Part shown: positions 1-7,315 of the stretch, piece by piece | How positions within the stretch are numbered: the first letter of the stretch is position 1 | How the letters are laid out: each line of letters opens with the position of its first letter | Assembly (NCBI GenBank): GCA_021014945.1 | Contig: MU266765.1 | Span: forward strand, 1 to 16,166 | Source of the DNA: Leucogyrophana mollusca | Taxonomy: Eukaryota; Basidiomycota; Agaricomycetes; Boletales | Length of the DNA: 16,166 nucleotides | Direction of reading: 5' to 3' | Notes under the pieces: generated by a model | What the model saw: only the letters and a program-made list of their open reading frames with translations | Told to the model about the DNA's origin: nothing | Databases searched by the model: none | Made by a program: the position numbers and the translations under genes

Positions 1-1
1 C

Positions 2-460
2 ACTGGGCTGGGAGCAATGTACGGGCAAGGGCCCGGTTGGAAATCATGCAGGCCGGCTGGCTTCATGTCCAAAAAGCTGACAGACGCTCAGCATAACTAT
101 CCTGTTCACGAATGTGAAGTGCTTGCAATGCTAGAAGCACTGCTGAAATGGGAGGACAAGCTCCTTGGCTACAAGGTACACCTGGTCACCAACCATGAGT
201 CCTTGGAGTTCTTTAAGACGCAACCGTGTCTATCAAGCCGACAAGTCCGTTGGATGGATTACCTCAGTCAATTCAACTATGAGGTCCATTACGTGCAGGG
301 GCACGAAAATATTGTAGCGGACTGCTTGTCACGCTATTATGAGAGCAATACGTGGCAGGACTATTGTCCCCCTGATCATCTAGCACAAGTCGACGTGAGA
401 CTTGATCCCACCGGGGATGACCTCCCCTGGGATAGGCTAGTTGAGCTGCAAGTGCAATGA
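2..460 (+). pseudogene. Ty3/gypsy RNase H domain, C-terminal part, partial and probably inactive
   Basis: The frame is open to the left window edge, so the first ATG (17) is not a real start; upstream codons read TGLGA, as expected inside a reverse transcriptase-RNase H polyprotein. Visible hallmarks are FMSKKLTDAQHNYPVHECE (the Glu-containing helix), VTNHESLEFF and ENIVADCLSRYY. In this family the third block is normally TDHxSL, with the Asp being a catalytic metal ligand; here codon 191-193 is AAC (Asn). One G-to-A change at a former CpG would explain it, so the domain is probably dead. After DCLSR comes an acidic linker containing GDDLPWDRLVEL, then TGA at 458-460. Integrase should follow in a normal element but I find none before 3700. 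Family assignment is confident; inactivity is inference from one residue. Confidence 0.88.
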
Positions 461-773
461 GAGATGAGGGCGCAACCGCGCCGAGATAAGCGCCTCAATG
501 AGGCGAAGGGAGAACGCCGACTCCTTGCGGAGGAAATGGCGCATGGTGGCCGGGCCTTGGCAAGGAGGTCGATAAGTATTGCCGCCCGTGCGGCACATGT
601 CAGACGACAAAGAGCAGCATGCAATTGCCTGCCAGGTTGCTGCACAGCATGCCCATTCCCAAGAACCACCATGCAAGAGGCGTGGAAAGCGAGGTTGATC
701 TCGTGATCGCTCAAGAGAGCGAAATACTCGACGACGTCCCGCGTGGACATTTGAAGATAGTACCGGGGCGCTG
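461..773 (+). other. Decayed RNase H-integrase linker
   Basis: The RNase H frame continues past the TGA at 458-460 as a basic, Arg/Glu-rich stretch (EMRAQPRRDKRLNEAKGERR) typical of the charged linker after RNase H in fungal gypsy elements, then meets another TGA at 704-706. Both TGA codons could be mutated CGA. No HHCC zinc finger or D,D,E integrase core follows, so the element appears to have lost its integrase or been rearranged here. Confidence 0.45.
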
Positions 774-1043
774 TTGCACCCCACTGACACATGCGACGTT
801 TGTCGCAATTACGTCCTCCACTTTGTGGAGGGTAACATGGCAGACAGCGGGGGTCTCCGCAACGCCAAGGTGGACCGTGACCGCTATTGGTCCGATCACC
901 TGGGCGTTCCTCAATACGAGGACAGGATCGACGTGTTGCATTATATAGTGGACGATGCGGAGTACCACATTGAGGAGCTGCAAGCTGAGGTCTGCAAGTT
1001 GCGGGCGAGCCAGCGGGTCATATGGCCCAAGGACAACCCTTGA
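774..1043 (+). CDS. Small ORF with Cys pair and predicted coiled coil, element-associated
   Basis: The product is 89 residues and is not recognised. It begins with a CDVC pair at residues 8-11, followed by an acidic, helix-prone segment (EDRIDVLHYIVDDAEYHIEEL) with heptad-like hydrophobics suggesting a short coiled coil. It ends at the TGA at 1041-1043, immediately before a run of six G at about 1050-1056. The next large ORF, in another frame, becomes the convincing coding frame just after this point, so a G-tract slippage or frameshift may have split one longer gene. It lies between RNase H and the 501-codon ORF on the same strand. It could equally be the tail of a larger gag-like protein. 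Confidence 0.4.
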   Translation: MHPTDTCDVCRNYVLHFVEGNMADSGGLRNAKVDRDRYWSDHLGVPQYEDRIDVLHYIVDDAEYHIEELQAEVCKLRASQRVIWPKDNP

Positions 1044-2460
1044 ACCCGGACGGGGGGAGGAGCGTCGAGGCGCGCCGCCTCAGGATAAAAGCGACTGGTT
1101 ATTAACCAGTGCAGAGAAAGGCAAGAGCCGAGCGCGGGAGGAGTCTCCTGAAAAGAGGATAGTACCTCTGGTGGTCATGCCACCTCAGCCCGCAAAGTGG
1201 GCAACTGCAAGGGAGGAACTCCTCCCATACAACAAAACACCACCAGCTGGCGAAGCCAGCTCAGGCCTGTGGATGGTCAAAGGACTGTACGCAGTAGACT
1301 GGTCATCATCTGATGACGACTACGGCAACACGGAACCCCCAAACCCATCGAGGTTCTCCACCAATATGGTGGGCGACTGGCTCATCATATGTGAGCAAGG
1401 ACAAAAGGACGCTCCCAATTGGGAGTACCTGTTCTCTGGACAGGAACGGGACGCCGCAATGGTGTCCATAAGGAGAGGACTCCCTCCGCTGACGACAGCA
1501 GATCACAACGCCGGACACAGAGTGTTCAACACTTCTGCAGCAATGCAGAAGTTCCTGTCGTGTACCGCGAAGGAGAAACAGGTCAATGAGGTACATAGGT
1601 ACCTCGCAGCAGCCAACACGGCGTGCTGCCACGGGTTTGAGACCCAAATACAATGTGACGCATTGTCCGCGCAATGGTGGCCCCCTGCATGGTACAGGGA
1701 AAAGCACCCTGCGACACAGACTGGGGCGTCTGCGCACGGGTCAGGCCCCTCCACGGGGCACGGGTATCGACAACCCTTCACGGAGAACCCTGGGCCCACT
1801 CAGCCCAGGTTATCTGACTCCCCACAAAAGTGGGTCAGATGGATGACACATTTCCGGCGCACCCGTCCGGGTGTGCCACTTCTCGGGGGAACTGCCCCTG
1901 ACCTACACATGGTGCGCGGACCCCTCACAGTCATGAGACTGGCCCCTTTGATGAAAGGGGATAGGGCCAACACAGAGGCCCACCAGGACATGGTGATACG
2001 GGCTATATGCCTGGTCCTCACTGTCCCGGGATTATACCGAGACTGCGTGGAGCGGGCACCGCTCCCAATTGTGCGTCTCAGGACGAACAACCCCATATCC
2101 GGGGACCTCAACCGTGGCTTCACACAGAAGAACGCCATCCGCCACATGGCGTTGAATGGACTGACAGTCCAGGAGGCCAACGACGCCTATGTCTTTGCAG
2201 ACAGCTGGCTCATTGATCAAGCCAATCAGATGGGGCTCGACGAGCTAACCCGAGCCACCATCGACCACGCTCGAAGCTGTGGCGCGGGTATCCCTACCCC
2301 TCCCTCACTCGAGGAATCCTTTCCGGTGCTGCGCCGGCCTCTCTGGTTGGGGACAACCCCCTCATCCAGCGAGCGGCAGAAGATACCGCAGTTGCGGGAT
2401 CGGTGTCAAGTACGCGATTCCGGGGGTCCGGAGCTAGCTCCGGAGATCGCGACGAGGTAA
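955..2460 (+). CDS. Unrecognised 501-codon ORF in a Ty3-like element
   Basis: This is the longest ORF in the window. The first ATG at 955 lies in a stretch better read in the overlapping frame of the 774-1043 ORF; a more natural start is the ATG at 1177 (residue 75, before PPQPAKWATAREEL), or the ORF is the 3' part of a frameshifted gene. I see no protease, RT, integrase, zinc-knuckle or chromodomain motif. The middle is Pro/Gly/His rich with many Trp (MVGDWLIICEQG, NWEYLFSGQERDA). The residues from about 340 on look folded (MVIRAICLVLTVPGLYRDC; IRHMALNGLTVQEANDAYVF). The last 20-30 residues lie in DNA that aligns, inverted, with the LTR at 13770-14600, so the true protein end may have been replaced by LTR sequence. 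Best reading: an accessory or gag-like ORF of a basidiomycete gypsy element, function unknown. Confidence 0.55.
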   Translation: MRSTTLRSCKLRSASCGRASGSYGPRTTLEPGRGEERRGAPPQDKSDWLLTSAEKGKSRAREESPEKRIVPLVVMPPQPAKWATAREELLPYNKTPPAGEASSGLWMVKGLYAVDWSSSDDDYGNTEPPNPSRFSTNMVGDWLIICEQGQKDAPNWEYLFSGQERDAAMVSIRRGLPPLTTADHNAGHRVFNTSAAMQKFLSCTAKEKQVNEVHRYLAAANTACCHGFETQIQCDALSAQWWPPAWYREKHPATQTGASAHGSGPSTGHGYRQPFTENPGPTQPRLSDSPQKWVRWMTHFRRTRPGVPLLGGTAPDLHMVRGPLTVMRLAPLMKGDRANTEAHQDMVIRAICLVLTVPGLYRDCVERAPLPIVRLRTNNPISGDLNRGFTQKNAIRHMALNGLTVQEANDAYVFADSWLIDQANQMGLDELTRATIDHARSCGAGIPTPPSLEESFPVLRRPLWLGTTPSSSERQKIPQLRDRCQVRDSGGPELAPEIATR

Positions 2461-3017
2461 GCTAAGAGATATAACAGAGACGATAAGGGACTTGGCTTCA
2501 GTTTGTGCACTGCGCCCTTCTGCGGACTTGGTCCCAGTATTTCAGAGGAAACGGAGAACAAGGAATTTGAGAGAAAAGGACTGAGGGCGGAGGTTGTGTC
2601 CGGAGATCGGAGCACGTGGAGGAACAGAGGTTGAGCAAGGGAATCAACTTCGTTGATATTCGAACTGAGTAAAAACGATGTAGAGTACAGGCTTTTATAC
2701 TACAAGTGTTTCGGAGCTAGATGTGGATAACTAACACAAAGTGAGTATAGTATAAATCGTATAACAAAAAGATATGTCAGCAGAGCATGGAGGAATGGAG
2801 CCAGAGCTCGGAGGAAATGGAGACTATTGTTAAGTCAAGACAAAAAGACTGACAGCTGTCATATAAACAATAAAGACAATAAGCAGTACATAGGCAGAGT
2901 ATATCGTATAAGGAAACAAACAATAAAAGAACATACGGAGGAAGTATTACAAGGTCGGAGGACCAGAGACAGAGGCGGAGGACCGGAGATGTGTGCGCGT
3001 GTGCACGGGATATGACA
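2385..3017 (+). repeat. LTR-like sequence of the GGGATATGACA family, inverted relative to 13770-14600
   Basis: Three collinear anchors match the reverse complement of the 13770-14600 repeat: ggcttcag...ctgcgcc at 2494 (partner near 14416), gatattcgaactga at 2655-2668 (partner 14227-14240) and gggatatgaca ending at 3017 (partner starting at 13770). The 3' edge is exact, ending in CA; the left edge is uncertain and may extend to about 2280. A TATA-like tataaat lies on the + strand near 2750 and tataaaag on the - strand near 2690. The sequence immediately after 3017 resembles a tRNA primer-binding site, which favours a + oriented 5' LTR. No gene is supported between 2461 and 3017. Confidence 0.6.
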
Positions 3018-3018
3018 A

Positions 3019-3038
3019 TTGGCGTCCACGCTGGGCGG
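3019..3038 (+). other. Primer-binding-site-like sequence next to LTR end
   Basis: TTGGCGTCCACGCTGGGCGG starts two bases after the ACA that closes the LTR-like repeat. TTGGCG-type primer-binding sites directly after an LTR are usual for many Ty3/gypsy elements, the TGG pairing with the CCA end of a tRNA. The matching tRNA was not identified. Confidence 0.4.
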
Positions 3039-3267
3039 TGCAGGTGCACCTCCCCAGCCTGCATCCATATCCTTTGGGAATGCGGGCGCCCCCGCAAACC
3101 CTTCGGCAACGGGTAACCTAGCGGGGAGTTCGGGAAATGCGCCCGACATGGTGCCAGCCACACCAGCTGAGGGCAAAGGCCCCATGATGGTCGAGCCCAG
3201 CGGCAACGCCACTATACAAACACATACCCACAATGATGCGGGAGATGTGATAATCCCTGATGAGTAA
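3019..3267 (+). CDS. Low-complexity gag-like ORF fragment
   Basis: This 82-codon open frame starts at TTG, not ATG, so it is a fragment or an artefact of reading through the primer-binding site. The translation is Ala/Gly/Pro/Ser rich (GGAGAPPQPAS, then PATPAEGKGPMM) and ends IIPDE before TAA. Disordered Pro/Ala-rich starts are common in fungal gag proteins, and the position after an LTR and primer-binding-site-like sequence fits a gag 5' end. Only about 250 bp remain before a different LTR begins, so most of that element is missing. Confidence 0.3.
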   Translation: MASTLGGAGAPPQPASISFGNAGAPANPSATGNLAGSSGNAPDMVPATPAEGKGPMMVEPSGNATIQTHTHNDAGDVIIPDE

Positions 3268-3274
3268 GGGGATT

Positions 3275-3711
3275 TGTCGCCAATCAATGGTACCGTTGAT
3301 ATCTCGAGTGCGGCCTACTATTGTAGGCTTGGTTATCCTAAGTTACAACAAGCCGGCAATAGCTGGCTATAGCCCCATCAACACTTCGTCAATTATACCC
3401 TACCGTCGACACTATGTCGACGGCTTACATTCCTTTTAATAGGCAATTGCCTACTCACGTTCATTCAAACATTTCTGTTTGTTACATACATCAATACTTA
3501 CTGTATCTATTGATGAGCTGTTGGTTGCTCATGTGCGGGGGGGGGGGGGTAAGGCACAGCCACATCAGTGGCCTATAAATATTTGATTAAGGAATTAGTT
3601 ACAGGTATCTTTTACACTACATACATACACCATTGGAATAGACGCTGGGTCACGTTCCTCAGTGTGAAGTAAGTAGAGAGTCAACTGACTCTATTGTAAG
3701 AGACCCTTACA
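3275..3711 (+). repeat. LTR of a young retroelement (TG...CA, about 437 bp)
   Basis: The right edge is exact: the last 163 bp (3549-3711) recur as a reverse complement at 16004-16166 with one difference (gtcaactgac versus gtcaattgac) and the match stops at 3711. The repeat ends ...CCCTTACA. The left edge at 3275 is inferred from TG preceded by the purine-rich gatgagtaagggga, which could be a polypurine tract. A TATA-like tataaat sits at 3574-3580, and a run of 13 G at 3537-3549. No primer-binding site follows, so on the + strand this looks like a 3' LTR or solo LTR. The 44 bases between it and the hAT coding end (3712-3755) belong to the interrupted hAT element. Confidence 0.7.
3574..3580 (+). 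promoter_or_regulatory. TATA-like box inside LTR
   Basis: TATAAAT is embedded in gcctataaatattt, about 130 bp before the LTR end. The position suits a U3 promoter if the LTR is + oriented. The reverse strand also reads tatttata, so direction is not settled. Confidence 0.3.
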
Positions 3712-6580
3712 GTACTAGATCACCGAAGAATGAGAAATCATGAGCGTAAAAAATGTCATGGGTGCACCGCAAGTATCATAGCATCATCGTGATTAGTGAA
3801 CCCACTCCACCATTCAAGTAGGCTCTGTCCTTCTACATACGAGCAGTTAAATGGCCATGCACCCTTGGAGTATGCAATTATCTGCTCATTGAGTGACTTG
3901 AGGGCTGCAGCTGGGGTCAAGTCGCCAATCCTTATGCTCGTACTCAGTGCGGAGCAGCAAAACGAGGCATGTGCCAATCCTATTGAGGGTGCGGTTGTTG
4001 TTTTCATCAGTTTGCGCTGAGGAGTTTGCACCATGACACCGCAGCTGAACAGTTATGATTGCAAGCGGGTTGATATTCTTCAGGATATGGGTGTCTCTAT
4101 AACCTGGCAGCGGACATCAGTAACTGAACAAGCAATGGGAGGTGAATAGTACATGGGGATCCAGAAAGAACGCAGTCACAAAGACATCGGTAGGCACGTC
4201 GTTGATGGACTGATTGAAACGGTAGTTAAAGAGGCAACGAATCTTCTCCAAGACAGCAACAGATAGACTGGACGTGTTTTTCTTCAAGATCTCCTCAAAT
4301 GATGCCTGAACTGCTAACCAGAACACAAAAACGTCTGCAATATTTGAAAACGCTGATTCCAGACATTTTGTAGCTTTTGCAGGCGGTCCAATGACGGCAA
4401 GAAGCTGCAGCAGGGCAGACTGGAATTGAAGGGTTGCTGCTGTATCGGGCATGAAGGAATCCTGTACATCCTGCAGTGGCCAATTGAGTTTCACTCTCTT
4501 TGTAATGCCTGTCAGAGACTCACCGGGATGATGACAATCTCATTTCCACAGAGCTCACGTATTGCAGGAAGGCACTGCTGCACTGAGACACCAGAAAAGT
4601 AGATTGTGCCGAAGTGTGTTTTACCTATAGAGACGAGGCCATGATTGATGTTATGTTTCTTTTGACGCTCCTTGAGGTGAGAATTCGCATGAGTCAACTT
4701 CTTGAAAAACTTCAGACTACGACATATGATTTTGATGACCTGGTATATTGGTTTGTCAAAATCGAAGTTGTGTCAGATTCATCAAACTCACAGGCTGAAA
4801 TTCCTTCAAGCCACAGATATTCTTGACCAGAAGATTCAGTCGGTGACAGGGATCTGGCATGTTGATAATCCACGGATGCTTTTTCTGAACCTTTTGGCGA
4901 GCAACCCGAGTATTGCCAGTATCATCAGAGCAGATACCTGAGAACAGTGTTGGACCCACTTGCACAATAACCTATAATGTGCACCAAACAATTCCAATCA
5001 GTCATTTGGATCCCAGACGGCAACTGCGGGGATGACTTACACTATTGAGAACTCTGAAGAGGTGGTCTGCTGTATGTGACTCTGTGGATGCCTCGTCTCC
5101 GTCAAAAAGGAAGATCCAGTGTTCCAGTGTAATGATATGAATGGTGTACACAGATTCCGGAAGGTGAGTGGTTTCCCCGTCAAAGGTGATGCCAAGATTT
5201 GTGCACCCCCGCAGGCATTCAAGCTGTTTTGTTTGAACATGCACTGCTTTGGTGGGAATATGTTGATCCTCCAACGTGGTGGCAGATACTGGGGTGTAGA
5301 ATGGCACGGCATGCCAGAAAAGAGTCTTCCACTGCGGTAGGTCGACCTTACCGGGCAGAATACCACCAACAGAGATCAACTGCACCACATCGGCATCAAG
5401 CACGGCTGCAAGCTGCTCCTCCCGAGCCTTGCGTCCTAATGGAGCGACTGAAGGCTGGCTTCGATTGTGTGTGGGGGGTGCTTGTTTTGTAGGTTGAGTT
5501 GGAGGGGGATGAGTTGGAATGCTGGCGGGAGTATTCTTAGCTTGGAGCTGTGCAACTCTTGCTGACAGTGATTCTTGTGCCATAATTGAACTAATCTCCT
5601 CTCGAAGCTCACGGCCTAGATGTTTGCATCCAGCTGCATGCTTCAAAATGTGTACACAGGCATGATCCTTCCCTGACCACATTGTTGTGCAACCTGAGCT
5701 TGTCCCTATGCAGCGAAACATCAGTTTCTGTTCCGGATCATCACTACGATAACAAAAAATGGCCAACTCGTGCAAACATTTGTCACCTGGCCGACCACCT
5801 GGACCTTTCGGCGCTGTCTCTGGAACATCAATGTAAGGTCCTACCGTACTAGTGGTTTCCTCAGATACCACTGGTGTTATGGTTTTTTTCTTTGCCTTTT
5901 TCTTCGGTGGGTGTTCTCCACTGCTGCTACCTGTAGCATCCATTGAGTCAGTCGTAAATGCAGGTATCTGTCACTGGGGTAAGCTCTCATTAACACTTCT
6001 CACAATTTGCGAACTTACCTCTTTTTTGGCGACTTTGTATTGATACAAGGCTGCGTTCTCGATGTCGGTGACCAATTTCTGTAGCAGAGATGATTCAGGA
6101 GCCTCGTTCAGTGCATCCTGCAGGACGTCAACAATGGCAACAAGGCCAGGCCCTTGTTCTTGCAACAAGAAGGGACATGGGCCATCGTTCCGCCCCTTTG
6201 GAGCAAATGTCACCTCGAGGACTTGATTGAGCGCTGCTTCTCGAGTGCCATATAGCTCCACCTTCTCGGGATCCGGAGCAAACCCACGAAACTGATAGTA
6301 GGCATCTCCAAGGGGCAGGACGAGAAATTGAGAATAAGGATCCAATGGTGTTTTCTCTTTAGCTTATCGACTCAAGTAGTGTCCGAAGCATTATAAAATA
6401 CTGTTCTGTCATACTAACAAGCGTCTTGGACAGCGGTACGGAGTCGGTGTGGGTTCGCAAATCACTCAGATATAAAGGCCCGCATTTCTAGAGTTTTATA
6501 CGCTTCGGACATGGCCATCAGAGGGCCTCGAGTTTTGTACAGTTATATACATGTTTTAAACCGGTATAAAACGCCCTCTG
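3712..6580 (-). mobile_element. hAT-superfamily DNA transposon, 3' end truncated by LTR
   Basis: The interval carries one transposase gene on the - strand. The 5' terminus may be the inverted-terminal-repeat-like CAGAGGGCGTTTTATACC read leftward from 6580, 235 bp upstream of the start codon; CAGAG is a plausible hAT terminus. The 3' terminus is not visible because the LTR ends at 3711, about 45 bp beyond the last transposase codon, where roughly 100 more residues would be expected. The flanking duplication cannot be tested inside the window. Confidence 0.6.
3756..6345 (-). pseudogene. hAT-family transposase, six-exon model, frameshifted and truncated at the C-terminus
   Basis: Proposed exons: 6345-6019, 5967-5041, 4971-4792, 4739-4524, 4470-4153 and 4103-3756. 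Introns are 51, 69, 52, 53 and 49 nt with donors GTAAGT, GTAAGT, GTGAGT, GTGAGT and GTACTA; exons 1-5 are all multiples of three and join in phase 0, strong support for the model. Exon 2 encodes a Lys-rich nuclear-signal-like stretch (KKKAKKK) and a BED-like zinc finger (FRCIGTSSGC ... HILKHAAGCKHL), then a segment like the fungal hAT/DUF659 region (ITFDGETTHL). Exon 3 has the conserved SDDTGNTRVAR and PWIINMPDPCHRLNLL; exon 4 has GLVSIGKTHFGTIYFS; exon 5 has VFVTAFFLDPH. Exon 6 holds the C-terminal dimerisation signature (GQSLLEWWSGF) but needs two compensating frameshifts, and ends soon after. It would cut and paste DNA through an RNase H-like core; probably inactive now. Exon 1 could be a separate gene. 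Confidence 0.75.
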
Positions 6581-6650
6581 TTCAAAACTCCAGGGTTTTA
6601 CCCGGAACCCTAAAGCAGATACAAGTTGGTGCAATTGTATATAGGCTTAT
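6346..6650. other. hAT 5' flank with short inverted repeats, no gene
   Basis: No coding sequence is supported. Two inverted pairs are visible: gtccgaagcattataaaata near 6380 against ttttatacgcttcggac near 6493-6510, and CAGAGGGC at 6519-6526 against GCCCTCTG at 6573-6580, each followed inward by GTTTTRTAC. Such subterminal repeats are common transposase-binding sites in hAT elements. A further hAT-terminus-like word, cagggttttacccgg, starts near 6591. The promoter of the transposase should lie here. Confidence 0.45.
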
Positions 6651-7070
6651 CTACACAAGTAATATGATAACATAAGGGTATTTATCTATCAGCACAATAT
6701 AAGTCTGATATCTAATGACATCTAATCAGCAGTTTGATGTCCGGTTGACAATGGATCTATAACCATTCCACTCGTCTGAGAAACATATATCTATGAAAGT
6801 AATTGGGTAACATAAGGACACCCATCTATCATCACAAAATAAGTCTGATATATGATGATGTTTACTCAGCAGTTTGATATTCAGTTGACAATGCACTTAT
6901 AATCATTCTACTAGTTTGAGAAACATATATCTACAGAAGCAATATGGTTAACATATGGATGTTCATTTATTGGCACAAGCTAAGTCCGATATCTGACGAC
7001 ATTTAATTAGCAGTGTGATGTTCAGTCGATGATGAATATAATTATTCTGTGAGTCTGATCTGTGATGATC
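6651..7070. repeat. Three tandem copies of a 140-bp repeat
   Basis: Copies begin at 6651 (ctacacaagtaatat), 6791 (ctatgaaagtaatt) and 6931 (ctacagaagcaatat), exactly 140 bp apart. Shared internal words are aacata-gg, aagtctgatat, cagcagtttgat, gttgacaatg and gagaaacatatat. The third copy degrades near 7060. No coding potential is seen. It may be a subterminal or satellite repeat of an element not otherwise visible. Confidence 0.75.
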
Positions 7071-7127
7071 TCACCATTATCGGACCACGTGACTAGTTTA
7101 TTGCTATTTGCAAAGGAGTTGGTGGTG

Positions 7128-7315
7128 TGTCATATCCCATGCAGCCACCCGCCCTCATATCCCACTCCGGTCCCTTTCTGCACATTTCCGCACTCCTCCA
7201 ATCCTTCCATCTAACAAATGTTGGACTTAGCGTTTTCCAGATTCGTTGTTCCGCCTCCAGTCCTTTGGACTCTCCACCAGTCCATCAGACCGAACACTGC
7301 CCTGTTTCTCGATGG
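7128..7315. repeat. LTR fragment of the TGTCATATCCC family
   Basis: It starts TGTCATATCCC and follows the first about 190 bp of the repeat at 13770, sharing gttggacttagcg and gaacactgcc, at roughly 70-75 percent identity by eye. It stops where the palindromic repeat begins, so it is truncated. No primer-binding site or polypurine tract is visible on its outer side. Confidence 0.6.

Noticed and set aside
376..808. - strand ORFs opposite the RNase H end and linker
   Set aside because: Arg/Ser/Cys-rich low-information translations, shadows of the + strand element.
1306..1799. - strand ORFs within the 501-codon ORF
   Set aside because: Antisense shadows with Cys/Arg-rich, motif-free translations.
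6601..6615. Telomere-like aaccctaaa word
   Set aside because: Only a single copy; not a tandem telomeric repeat.
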